Source: Charina bottae
Taxonomy: Eukaryota; Chordata; Lepidosauria; Squamata; Charinaidae
NCBI GenBank assembly: GCA_023362775.1
Contig: JALMGJ010000003.1
Span: 76,121,355 to 76,185,354, forward strand
DNA: 64,000 bases
Direction of reading: 5' to 3'
Below the pieces are notes generated by a model. It was not told the DNA's origin. It did not search any database and worked only from the letters and a program-made list of their open reading frames with translations. A program made the translations under genes and the position numbers. How positions within the stretch are numbered: the first letter of the stretch is position 1; each line of letters starts with the position of its first letter. Of this stretch, positions 22,703 through 36,101 are shown piece after piece.

Positions 22703-24839
22703 ATCGCTTCCGGGTGTTGAGGCTGCCGGTGCGCTGAACCGAGCTCTCCGTCTCGGCTCCGCGGTTTTCCTGCCTGCAGCGGGTTTTTTTTAAAAAAACC
22801 GCTGAAACGTCTTCTTTGAAGAAAAGAAGATCAGTAGATCAACCAAGAAGGGTCGCTGGACGCCGCTCTTTCCTGACCCCCGTATTTCCACCACGGGGAA
22901 AGGGAAATTGACGCGGCGAAGGCGACTGGAAGAGACATCGTTGCTCTGCAGGAAGCCGTGAATTCTTTTAAGATAAGTAGCACCAAAACTCAATCTTTTA
23001 GACACTAGTTTATGGGTTTTTTTAATTAAAACTTGCCTATTACTATCTAAGATCTTTCTATGGGCATGATTAATAATGCTGGTGCTTTTATAACTTTCTT
23101 GCCAAGGAGGTTGGGAAACAGTGGGAGCCTAAAGACGAATTGACTTTGCTTGAAGTTAAAGTGACATTGCCTATTGATGAATGGTCCAATTGCTTAACTG
23201 GAATTATTTCGTCTTCTCCGGACTTTGAACTTTAGTGGATTAATGGTTTGCTGATTTAAATTCCTTCCTTTTTATTTTGAGGCTGCATTTTTTTTTTTGT
23301 ATGCTGTTTGAACATTATCTGAAATATAAAAGTTGCTTTTTGAATGCCTATGTCTTGTACATCATCTGGATTTTTCCTATTTTCTTTTTTATATATACAA
23401 TAATTATACACCTTTGAGATTGTAATTGCTTGCATTTTGGAGAACAAAGACAGTTAGAGAATTGAAGCCTTTTCTCTTTTTTTTCCTTTGGTTGGATTTG
23501 TGGATAAAAATTTGCCTGAGAAATTCTGGATTGTTTACTGTCTTCAAAGATATTTTGGCTACAACCGAGAAAAACATCTGCCGCATTCTTATCTTTTATT
23601 TTCTCTATGCGAGGACTCCTGTACTAACTAAAGTACAATTTGTTTTTTATGACAACTACTACGAAAGGGCAGTTTTGCTTTTACTTTTTGTATTTTTTAC
23701 TCATTCCTTTTCCTTTTTTTTTTGAATAATTCCTACTCCCTTCTCCCTTTTTTGTTATTTGTCTTTGTTTCCTTTTCCTCCTGTCTTTTTTTATCTTTAC
23801 AGGAACACCGTTTACAGCATGGCGACCGTGGCTGCCAGGGTGAAGAGAGACAGAGACAAGGAAAAGGAGAAAGAGACTGGAAGGATGTCCAGAGATTCCA
23901 CTGCAATACCTTCAGAACCACCAACATCAGATATGAAAAAAATATTGGATGCGATTATACAGCATTGAATAAAAAAATGGAAGACTCAACTGCTACTTTA
24001 GAGAAAAAGATGGAAGATTCAATTGCTTCTTTAGATAAAAAAATGGACAAAAAGAGACAACTTAGGTCAACAAGTAGACAAAAAAATGGAAGCTATGAAA
24101 GAAGACTTAACTAAAGAGATAAAACAGGAATTCAGAAAAGAAATACAGAATGTCAAGGAGGTAGTGAATAGCCTATCAGGGGAACTTAAAGAGACACAAA
24201 AACAGGTACAAAAATTAGAGACTAAATCAGAATCTATTACTAAAGATATAGAATATAACCTAGATGCTATTGCAGTAGCAGAAATGAGAGAGAAAGAATT
24301 TATCTTGAGACTGAGAGGAGTTCCAGAAAAATCAAATGAGAATACGAGAAAATATAGTTGGTGCTTTAGCCCAATTTCTAGAGATGGAAGAACAAGATCT
24401 TGACTCTGAAATAGATAAAATCTTTAGAGTCAATTCATGCTATGCTAGAGAAAAGAATGTGCCAAGAGATATATTGATATACTTTGTGAGGAAAGTTATA
24501 AAAGAGCAAATCTTGAAGAAACATTATAACACCAGATTAAATATAGCAGGGAAAGATATAATTATCTTAAAAGAAGTACCCCTAAGAATATTAAGAAAAA
24601 GAAAAGACTACTCCTTCTTCACAGACAAATTAAAGCAAAATAATATACCATTTAGATGAGAAAGAGTAGAAGGAGTATCCTTTATGTTTAAAGAGCAGAG
24701 ATTTAAGATAGCTTCCATTTTAAAAGCAAAAGCATTTTTAGAGAAATACGAGACAGACATGAGTGATGCATCCAAAGACTTGGAGGAAAAGAGAAAGACA
24801 TCTGAAGATAAGGAAAAGAGTGAAGATCTATCGGAGAAA
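22703..24839 (+). mobile_element. L1 5' half (5' UTR plus ORF1), 3'-truncated, inside Bov-B
   Basis: The left end starts at a GC-rich L1-type 5' leader (cgcttccgggtgttgaggc). It continues through a long untranslated region and a decayed ORF1, then stops abruptly before ORF2. There is no L1 3' UTR or poly(A) tail, and the right junction shows only short homology (gagaaaccaagatt) to the target. It is flanked by the 142-bp duplication. Confidence 0.85.
23821..24839 (+). pseudogene. L1 ORF1p pseudogene
   Basis: From ATG at 23821 (MATVAARVKRDRDKEKEKE) it encodes a basic N-terminus and a heptad-rich coiled coil (KKMEDSTATLEKKMEDSIAS). An RRM-like segment follows (EKEFILRLRGVPEKS ... DKIFRVNSC), then a C-terminal domain (KEVPLRILRKRKDYSFFTDK). 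It spans at least three frames and has an in-frame TGA near 24657. Domain order is that of vertebrate L1 ORF1p, an RNA-binding trimer. It cannot produce a full protein and the end of the ORF is missing. Confidence 0.8.
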
Positions 24840-24981
24840 CCAAGATTATAGCAACCAGCTTGATTGATAACTGGCAAATAGAGGGAGAAAAGGTGGAGGC
24901 AGTGACAGACTTTGTATTTCTAGGCGCAAAGATTACTGCAGATGCTGACTGCAGCCAGGAAATCAGAAGATGTCTACTTCT
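24840..24981 (+). repeat. 142-bp target duplication, right copy
   Basis: Right-hand copy of 22561-22702 (140/142 identical by eye). Bov-B continues seamlessly from it at 24982 (tgggaggagagcaatgac). Confidence 0.85.
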
Positions 24982-25493
24982 TGGGAGGAGAGCAATGACA
25001 AATCTTGATAAAATAGTTCAGAACAGAGACATCACACTGACAACAAAGGTCCGCATAGTTAAAGCAATGGTATTCCCCGTAGTAACCTATGGCTGCGAGA
25101 GCTGGACCATAAGGAAGGCTGAGCGAAGGAAGATAGATGCTTTTGAACTGTGGTGTTGGAGGAAAATTCTGAGAGTGCCTTGGACCGCAAGAAGTTCAAA
25201 CCAGTACATACTCCAGGAAATAAAGCCAGACTGCTCACTTGAGGGAATGGTATTAAAGGCAAAACTGAAGTACTTTGGCCACATAATGAGAAGACAGGAT
25301 ACCCTGGAGAAGATGCTGATGGTGGGGAAAGTGGAAGGCGACCAAGGGCAAGATGGATGGATGATATTCTGGAGGTGACAGACTCGATTGTGGGGGAGCT
25401 AGGGATGGCGACGGCCGACAGGAAGCTCTGGCATGGGCTGGTCCATGAAGTCACGAAGAGTCGGAAGCGACTGAACAAATAAACAAACAAACA

Positions 25494-26345
25494 AGAAGTA
25501 TGCTTAATAAATAAATGTATCTGCATAGCTGGGCTTGAATTCTAGATTTCTGTACCTGCAAATACAGCTTGCGTTGGGGATTTTTCAGTACAATTTGTTG
25601 TGCCATGGTGCAATTCTCTATAGAGGGTATAGGAGGTGCTTTTAAAATCTGTTGGTTACTTACACCAACAGAAGTTAGTTCAGCGGGAGGAGAAACGGCT
25701 ATAGTACACCTTTATACATTATTCAGAGTCCTAGTTGAAGACTGAGACAAGTCGATGTGGGATAATAAAGTTGGCACAGGTACAGAATTCTTATGGAAAA
25801 ACTGGAGCAAAGAAAGGAGACAGAGGCAATATGACTCATTCAGGATGGCACACACTGAAAAACAAAAACAGTGCCCATAGGGGAAGGAGGCTAAAACATC
25901 CAAGGCAAGCCATAACGCATCTCAGAATCAGTCTTCCAAGTAAGCATGTGGGAGTGCAGGCTGCTAGTCTCACACAGGACATACAGGTCCTCTCCTCTTC
26001 TGGCAGGAACTGTCACATCAGGGCAGGCTGGAGATGCATAAGAAGCATGCTTGCTTGCTTGCGGATGCATGTCGCCTCTTAAGTACAAGGCGTTTTCTGT
26101 ACTCACATGCAACTGTAGAAGAACATTTGTCCTTAGTTTTACACCAGCAATTCACTTAAACCAGATCTGAATGCTTAACTACTGTAAAGTAGCTACATTA
26201 AAGATAAAAAAACCCTCACTTCAAGCTGGATTCTTGACAGATACATGTTCATGTAGTTTTCTTGGAAATAACATGGAAGTAGTATGCTATTGCACACTGC
26301 TACTCTTTCCAGATATTTTTTTGAACATCATAGTCTACCTACAGC
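25494..26345. other. Intergenic, nothing recognised
   Basis: No repeat ends or conserved frames recognised between Bov-B copy 2 and the 5S-like SINE. Confidence 0.4.
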
Positions 26346-26427
26346 CCTGAAGTTTCCTGGTAGTCTCCCATCCAAATATCAACCAGATCTGACATGCTTA
26401 GGTTATCTGAGATCAGCCAAAGTTAAC
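26346..26427 (-). mobile_element. 5S-rRNA-derived SINE fragment
   Basis: On the minus strand it matches the 3' half of 5S rRNA: ctgatctcagataacc followed by gatatttggatgggagac, as in functional 5S genes' control region. It is diverged, without terminator or 5' half. Related copies at 39733-39812, 46516-46602 and 52103-52200 show a dispersed family. Confidence 0.65.
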
Positions 26428-26498
26428 TAGGTTCTGCCACAGGATGTACTGGGATAGCAAAACCAATGCAAGGATTTAGTGTACTGTACAGCAGATGT

Positions 26499-26838
26499 AC
26501 AGTACACTAGAGTACAGTACAGTAGAGGGGCGTGGTGGCTCAGTGGGTAAGACGCCAGGCTTGTCGATCGGAAGATCGCAAGTTCAGAGGTTCGAATCCC
26601 TAGCCCTGCGTGCGGAGTGAGCTCCCGCACTAGCCCCAGCATTTGCCAACATAGCAATTCGAAAGCATGCAAATGCAAGTAGATTAATAGGTACCACTTC
26701 GGTGGGTAGGTAACAGCGTTCCGTGCGCGTCATGCGGCCACATGACCAACGCTGGCTCTTTGGCTAACAAATGGAGATGAGCACCGGCCCCTAGAGTCGG
26801 ACACGACTGCACAAATGTGTGGGGTTACCTTTACCTTT
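26499..26838 (+). mobile_element. tRNA-derived SINE with Bov-B-like tail, copy 1
   Basis: After an acagcagatgt target duplication (26488-26498 and 26839-26849) comes a tRNA-like head with A box ggtggctcagtgggtaagac and B box ggttcgaatcc, a central domain, and the 3' tail agagtcggacacgactgc, which resembles the Bov-B 3' end. It matches the Sauria-SINE type as I remember it and is probably mobilised by Bov-B. Other copies: 53201-53530 and 55796-56126. Confidence 0.85.
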
Positions 26839-26849
26839 ACAGCAGATGT

Positions 26850-27757
26850 CATAATACATTGGTTAGTATTTTGTCAAATTTAATGTATCAGGCCCTTTAT
26901 TATTTTAATTAAAATGGACTGAGCTGAAGAATCATTCTGGCTTGCCTTATTAGAAAGGCAGAAGGCACTCTCTAACAATGCAGCACTTAGACAAAAAGCA
27001 AGAAGTGCACAATTTCACCTTGGGTACCATTCTGAGCCACTGGCAATCTACATTCCACAGAATATGCATTTTAAATGTGGCTCTTAAGAGACAAAATAAT
27101 CATTTCACAGTAATCCGAAATGCAATTCATTTCCCCAAAGAAAAATTTAAAAAACAAGACATATTGCAGGGAAAGCAATGAAACTCACTTTGGAGTGGCA
27201 AAATATAAGTTTAGGAAGGTAAAGTCCATATTTTAAAAGAGGAACTTGGAATTCATGGAGTAATTTGTTTGCTGGATTTGGGAAATTGTAGCTGATGTTC
27301 ACTTGCATGCATCAACCTGAAATAATTTTCTCCCATTGTTTTTGTTTTAGAATAAATGCCAGACTGATCAAACAGGACTGAGAAATGATGAAAAAGGTAA
27401 CTTACATTTGAATACTGTCCCTTGTGTACAGCTTAACAGAAGATTCAGAATTCCTGAACAATATGTACAGCATTTACAAAATTCAATATGAAACAGGATC
27501 TCATGCTGTTCTTCTCCACATCCTGAATGGTCACATTTTCCTCTTAGATATAATTTACAATTATTAACATGTATTAAAGATCTTGATTTGGAGGCAAACC
27601 CTAATTGTAAGGCACATTCAAACAGATGTAGGCTTTCCCCAGACTTAAAGAAGTCACTTTCTAATTTCCTCCTCTCCTAAAGGAAAATCATATTTTCTCT
27701 TCAGTTGTCCTTTGAGTTGACGGGAATTCTTCTCTTGGCAAGGAAGCAGAGTGTTGG
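26850..27757 (-). other. Probable 3' UTR and downstream flank of the KLF15-like gene
   Basis: No repeat recognised in the 0.9 kb after the KLF15-like stop codon. Poly(A) candidate at 26896-26901. Extent inferred from position only. Confidence 0.4.
26896..26901 (-). terminator. Candidate poly(A) signal for the KLF15-like gene
   Basis: Minus-strand AATAAA about 860 nt past the KLF15-like stop, just before a SINE. It is the first such hexamer I found downstream of the gene, which would make 26902-27757 its 3' UTR. Sequence-only call. Confidence 0.35.
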
Positions 27758-30400
<2,643 letters not shown>

Positions 30401-30408
30401 TACTAGAG

Positions 30409-30543
30409 CAGTGTTTCTCAACCTTGGCAGCTTGAAGATGTGTGGACTTCAACTTCCAGAATTCCCCAGCCAGCCATGGTGGCTGTGGAATTCTAGGAGT
30501 TGAAATCCACACATCTTCAAGTTGCCAAGGTTGAGAAACACTG
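30409..30543. mobile_element. Palindromic hAT MITE, copy 1
   Basis: Begins CAGTGTTTCTCAACCTTGGC and ends with its complement. It is largely self-complementary and flanked by a perfect 8-bp duplication tactagag (30401-30408 and 30544-30551). Same family as 41286-41406. Confidence 0.9.
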
Positions 30544-30689
30544 TACTAGAGGAAACTAAGAGCAGCTCTGGATCAAAGATCAATTAAGTTTAAAATCCAG
30601 ATTTCCCACAGTGACCAACCTGGGCATCCTAGCAACCCAGAAACAGGGCAGAAGGCAACACCATCTTTTGGCTTACAGCCATTGGTAGA

Positions 30690-30926
30690 TAATTTTTTTT
30701 AATCCGTTCAATCATGTCCGATTCTCAGAGACTGCCTGGACAAGTCCCTGCAGTTTTCTTGGCAAGGTTTTTCAGAAGTGGCTTGCCATTGCCTGCTTCC
30801 TAGGGCTGAGAGAGAGTGACTGGCCCAAGGTCACCCAGCTGGCTTTGTGCCTAAGGCGGGACTAGAACTCATGGTCTCCCGGTTTCTAGCCTGATGCCTT
30901 AACCACTGCACCAAACTGGCTCTCTG
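30690..30926 (-). mobile_element. tRNA-derived SINE with Bov-B-like tail
   Basis: On the minus strand: agccagtttggtgcagtgg head, B-box-like gagttctagtcccgcc, a caaggtttttc-containing body (here antisense), and a tail tctgagaatcggacatgatt resembling Bov-B. Shares its head with the SINE at 7556-7802. Confidence 0.75.
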
Positions 30927-31844
30927 ATTATAATATTTTTTTTAAAGACCATTTTTTTCTCAATTTTTGCCTAAATGGATCAGGCTTTGACTCTCCTAAT
31001 CCAGAACCAACCTGGCCAGAAGAGGACTAATATATCTAGAGTACCTACCTCCATGCAATAGCACAGTTTCAAACTAGAGAGAGTGCATTCCTGTTTACCA
31101 AAACATGGTAGAACCATTTAAGACGACTCCTATAAAATAATGTAGAATCTGAAGTATGTTCTGCTCATCATTCCTCCCACTCTCCATTTGTATTTAGAAG
31201 CAACTCATTGCTAACATAGCAGAGGAGTCAGCAAAGATCCGTTTCTTAATACATTTACCAGAGTTCTGTGGGGAAAAAACTGACATTACTGCCATAAAGT
31301 GGGAATACATTCCAAAGTTATGTAGCCAAAAGGGTGGAAGCAAACAGATCGGCCAAGAACCCTTTTGAGCATGATTCTTGATAATTTGTAGACTAAGAAC
31401 TGTAGTCTAAGAGAACGGCAAATGAGAGTGTGCCAGAGTGGCAAGGAGATCCCTGTTCGTTGTGGCATGCACTTAAAAACTGCAATTGTGTAGATATTAT
31501 GGATTGGGAGAGGGTACATTTTCCTATTGAAGGACCCCTAATTTTCCAACTTCTCCCACAAAATAACAATAGGCTAATCTTCAGTTGGATCAGTTGTGGA
31601 TGTCTCACCAACTGAAATAATACACGTTTCCCTAAAGGGAGCTGTTTACAAGACCTTTAATTTCAAGGTCTCAGATTAATTTGTTTCACCACTCTTCATG
31701 GAGAAAGTTCATTCCTTTGTTCAACAGTACAGTACTTTTGCCAGTTGGGAATCCCAGGGGTCTAGCCAGAAAATCAGGAAAAAAAAATAATGGCTGGAAC
31801 TAACTTCTTAACAGCTTTACAAAGGAACTGGCTAGTCCTTAATG
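30927..31844. other. KLF15-like intron, nothing recognised
   Basis: No repeat boundaries or coding potential were seen. Confidence 0.4.
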
Positions 31845-32337
31845 CAGAGCTTTCCAAACTTTTCATTTTGGTGACACACTTTTTAGACAGGCATCATTTC
31901 GCGACACACTCTTACAGCAGGGCACAAGGCAGGCACTAGGACCTGCGTGGAATCACAGGAGGTTTGGAGGCAGCAAGGCACAAGGCAGGCACTAGGACCT
32001 GCACGGAATCACAGCACGTTTGGAGGCAGCAAGGCACAAGGCGGGCACTAGGACCTGCACGGAATCACAGCACGTTTGGAGGCAGCAAGGCACAAGGCAG
32101 GCACTAGGACCTGCGCGGAATCCTGGCAGGGCAGGTTTGGAGGCAGCAAGGCACAAGGCAGGCACTAGGACCTGCGCGGAATCCTGGCAGGGCAGGTTTG
32201 GAGGCAGCAAGGCACAAGGCAGGCACTAGGACCTGCGCAGAATCCTGGCAGGGCTCGGAGGCAGCAGCAGCCACGACACACCCAGACACTGCAGCTGACA
32301 CAGTAACGTGTTGCGACACGCCATTTGGAAAGCTCTG
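31845..32337 (-). mobile_element. hAT non-autonomous element with minisatellite, copy 2 (6 units)
   Basis: CAGAGCTTTCCAAACT to GGAAAGCTCTG with near-perfect 8-bp duplication (ccttaatg at 31837-31844, tcttaatg at 32338-32345). In opposite orientation to the other copies. Six minisatellite units (gcaggcactaggacctgc) lie between about 31920 and 32250, and only one copy of the gtaagagtgtgtcgc module is present. Confidence 0.9.
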
Positions 32338-32345
32338 TCTTAATG

Positions 32346-33783
32346 TTTAGAGTAGAACAGGTACAATCTGGCTATTTAGGTTTCTGGCAGTATCATGTGA
32401 ATCACAGCTAAGCTATATCAGTGTATAAGGATTTATCACGCTAGAACTCCCCGAGCTTTCAAATAAAAAAGAATACTGTTAACCTTCCCCACCCTTTTAC
32501 TAAGACAGGCCATTGGTCTATCTTATTATTGCAGCAGTTTTCTAGGATTCTCATCGGAGTCTTTCCATGACTTAACTGGAGGTACCAGGGACAGAACTTG
32601 AGATTTTCTGTAGACAATACCTGTCCTCTACCATTAATGCCACCCTTTAAAAAAACCTTCTGAGGAAAGTTTCGCATAAGCAGTGCTTGCAAATCATTCT
32701 GTTAATTTCTCTTGGTGTGCCTTTGTTCTTTCTTGTGCTTTGTTGAAATATTTTGGTGTTGCAACATGATCTGTTATCTACAAGGAATGTTGAAGACGAC
32801 CTTTTCATTGCTTTCCCCTTTTCCCTTTCCCAGGACCATCCATACTCTAGGCAGAGGTGGCAGCACCTCAGGCAGCAGATAATGGAACATAGAATATAGT
32901 GGTGAGGTACAGGAGAAAAGAGTTGTACATGTCCCACTGTTTGTCCTGAGTACCCAAAGCTTGATTACTCTCCTTGAGATATGATGTTCAATCATCAGTG
33001 CTGAAATAAGATTCAGTCTTATTTCTTTAAGATGGAATCTTATTTCAAACAGCTTCTCTCCATGGAGGGGATGGGACTATCTCTTTTACCTCAAGTCTTG
33101 GGCTGGTTTTGCTTCCCTGAACTCTTTTTGAACCCTATTCCCAAAACTCAGTTGCTTCATCCTCAGATCCTCAGCTTTATGTTAGATCAAGACAACTTGT
33201 ATTAAGTCTGTTTGCCCAACTGTTTGCCCAACTAGCCCAGGACTGTCTACTCTGATCTGCAGAGGCTTTCCAATAACATTGGCAGGGTCATTCAATCACT
33301 TGCTTCCAGAATCTGGCTATAATTAAATAATGTAGAAACCAAAATGTGGTTTGATTTTGACTGAACATGTTGTGATGAATTTAAAAAAAACTATAATTAA
33401 GCAAAAGATTTGTGAACTTAATTTCAATGTTTAACAGGACATGCCAAGGACAGAACCTGGGAACTTCTGAATCCTACATATGCATTCTATGAGTGAACTA
33501 TAGTCAGTGTATTCAGTTTGCCTATCTCTCAGAAGGGTCTCCTTCCTCTCTAACTTGCAAAAGCTATAACCTCCATGCTACCTTATGTCAGAAGAAGGGA
33601 ACCTGTGGTCCCCCAGATGTTGCTGCTATCCTTAGCCATGCCAGGCAGGGCTGTTGGCAGTCATAATTCAAATCATCTGTAAAACCATAGATTCCTCAGT
33701 CTGGTCTAAGCAGTTAGAGATTCCAGGCTGCCTGACAGATGTTTTTGCCTAAGGTGTTTTTGAGAGGGAGAATCCCTACTCTA

Positions 33784-33826
<43 letters not shown>

Positions 33827-34900
33827 CTTGGCATCTCTGAAAATAAGTTAGATATTATTTCATATAGTTTCTCTTATTCTGGGCTATCATAGCTGGGCTG
33901 TAAAAATCTGGATGACCACTTGATGGCAGTAAAGAGATGCAGAAAGCTGAACTCTTTGTTCCCATCCTGAGTTTATCTGGCATCCTGCAGTCCAGATATG
34001 GTAACCCTGTTCTTATCACAGAACTGTCACTGGGACAAACAACACAGCTCTGGCAATCACTGCAAAGCTCCCTGTAAATGCAGACAATTACACATCTGTC
34101 AACAGCAGCCTCTCTCCACATTTGGAAAGTCTCCACTGATGCAATGAGACAGACAGACAGCTGGAGGCTTAAAATTGTACATAGAACCATCTGCTTGAAG
34201 AAGAGATATATGTACATAAATGTAATTTTTCAAAACTTTACCCCATAAGATATAGCCTGAGAACTGAAAAGACCAGCATAACTGCATAAATAAAATGACA
34301 TTTTGACACAGTCCATGAGTGGATAATTCTTAATCAGGACCAACAAAATATGTACAAAACTGTGGACAGCTCTCAAGAGTTCCAGATCTCTTCATCCAGC
34401 AAGTTTACAAGAAGCAGATTGGGGGAAGGGAGAAACAGGAGGGGTGAATAAGGCTAACGTGAAGATGAGCTTGTGAAGGCTGCATGAGCAGTGCCTGTAT
34501 GTGGAATATGACTATACCCTAGGGCCCAATGACCTGCAGACTAGAAAGGATTCTGGGGAAAGGGGGAATTCTATGGGGAACTAATTCTAGCTGCCTTTGA
34601 AAACTTGTGTTGAACACAATCCCAAGAGATGGGGAGGTTAACGTAAAGGCTTTCCAAAGCTGTAGAAGACCAAGCAAAAAATCAGCAACTGAGGCTTTTC
34701 CCAGTCCTGCTAAGAAGGAAAGAAGTTACTTTACACCAAGCTAAACTATTGTAAGCTGTCAGGCAGCTGTAAAACAAATCAAAGCCATGAGTAGGGGAAG
34801 AGAGAAAGACAGAGAAAGTATTGTGTGTGAATCAGTCTCTCACCAAGAATGGACATAAGAAATGCCATGCCTATTTAACCAAAGATGCATCTAGTTCAAT
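32346..34900. other. KLF15-like intron; microsatellite and old MITE remnant
   Basis: Contains a (CA)n microsatellite at 33788-33824 and a hAT-like remnant (gggaacctgtggtcccccag, near 33598). Otherwise unrecognised. Confidence 0.4.
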
Positions 34901-35640
34901 ATTCTATTCCTAACCAGATGCACATGGGAAGCCTAAGAGCAAGTTATGAGCACCAAAGTATACCATTCATGGCTGTTGTGGGTCTTCCGGGCTGTGTGGC
35001 CGTGTTCTGGAAGTTGTGGTTCCTAACATTTCGCCAGCATCTGTGGCCAGCATCTTCAGAGGGCAGGAGCACAGACAGAAGCGAAATCTCTGTGCCCAGG
35101 TAGAGATCTACTTCGCTTCTGTCTGTGCTCCTGCCCTCTGAAGATGCTGGCCACAGATGCTGGCAAAACGTTAGGAACCACAACTTCCAGAACACGGCCA
35201 CACAGCCCGGAAGACCCACAACAGCCATCGAACTCTGGCCGTGAAAGCCTTTGACAATACATATACCATTCATGTTTGTCAGCAAGTGATATGCAGATTG
35301 CTTTGATCTTGGATTGGCAGCCTTTGATAGTTTTACCTTCCCAGAATTTGTTTAATTTCCTTTTAAAGCTGTGGAAATTGATGGCCTTCAGGGAATCCTG
35401 TGGTAGCGAATTTCATAATTTCTCTATGGTGCTCTGTGAAGAAATACTTCCCTTTATCTATCCTAATCTTTTACCATTGAGTTTTGGAAGGTATCTCCAA
35501 AAAGGAGACAAACATGTGTGCCTTTTTTATAAGCTAAATGGTCCAAGTTGTAATCTTCCCTTGTGGGCAATTTGCTCTAGCCCTTTGAATATTTTAATTG
35601 CCACTTTCTGTATCTTTTCCAATTCTGTATTAAATGTATA
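34880..35640 (-). mobile_element. CR1/L2-like LINE fragment split by a Penelope-like insertion
   Basis: The right part reads as antisense LINE 3' sequence: ggcagcctttgatagtttta, gaatttcataatttctctat, aagaaatacttccctttatc, ccctttgaatattttaattg. A left part (aaagatgcatctagttcaat) precedes the insertion at 34971-35261. Clade assignment is tentative. Confidence 0.5.
34971..35261. mobile_element. Penelope-like palindromic insertion, hammerhead-like motifs
   Basis: Inverted arms of about 113 bp (34971-35083 and 35113-35226) are followed by a ggccgtgaaagcctttgaca tail, with a 12-bp target duplication tataccattcat (34959-34970 and 35262-35273). The plus arm (35138-35172) reads CTGAAGATGCTGGCCACAGA then TGCTGGCAAAACGTT, a slightly mutated hammerhead-like core. 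The minus arm carries the other copy (35027-35061). Confidence 0.6.
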
Positions 35641-36095
35641 GCAGCACAGTCACACACTATTGTCTAAATATTCACTTTTTAAAAGTTGCTTCATATAAAT
35701 GGGCACAGATACTATTAACCACATCAAGAATAATTATCCAAGTATTAACAAATGTGCTAAGATCGCATGTACAATTTTAAGATCAGGTATTAGATTTCAA
35801 ATTATTTTTCAAGCAATGTATGATCTGTATTTGGACTACAATCCTAAAGAATCTTACAAGCTTCACTGAACCTACTGGGAATGTCTTTTGAGAAAATATA
35901 TGTAGAATTACACTGTTGGTTCAGAGAAACAGTTTCAGAGATTACAGAATTCTAAGATCATTAAATATATTTCAAATGCTTCATTGAACAATGAACTATG
36001 CTAAAAACAAGCTTTGATAGTAAACCTGTAATTACAGAAGCAGCCAAATACACAGCTGAAAATCCTCATTAAGAAAGTGGTTTTCACTGTCACCC
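35641..36095. other. KLF15-like intron end, nothing recognised
   Basis: AT-rich intronic sequence adjoining the donor of the first coding exon. Confidence 0.4.
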
Positions 36096-36101
36096 ACTTA
36101 C

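Larger units (their letters stand above)
20186..25493 (+). mobile_element. Bov-B (RTE) LINE copy 2, near full length, split by an L1
   Basis: Carries the apurinic-type endonuclease (GTWNVRSMSQDKLD, LGVSELKWTGM, TGDWNAKVGS, NQIDYIFCSQRW, SSDHELLIAQF) and reverse transcriptase (FIDYSKAFDCVDH, GKGVRQGCILSP, RYTDDTTLMAE). The catalytic box reads YTDD instead of YADD. In-frame stops occur at about 20660, 21863-21865, 22094-22096 and 22517-22519, plus private ones, so it is inactive. An L1 fragment interrupts it at 22703-24839 and duplicates 142 bp of it. The 3' end has gaagcgactgaacaaataaa and an (ACAA)-rich tail. The 5' limit is approximate. Confidence 0.95.
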
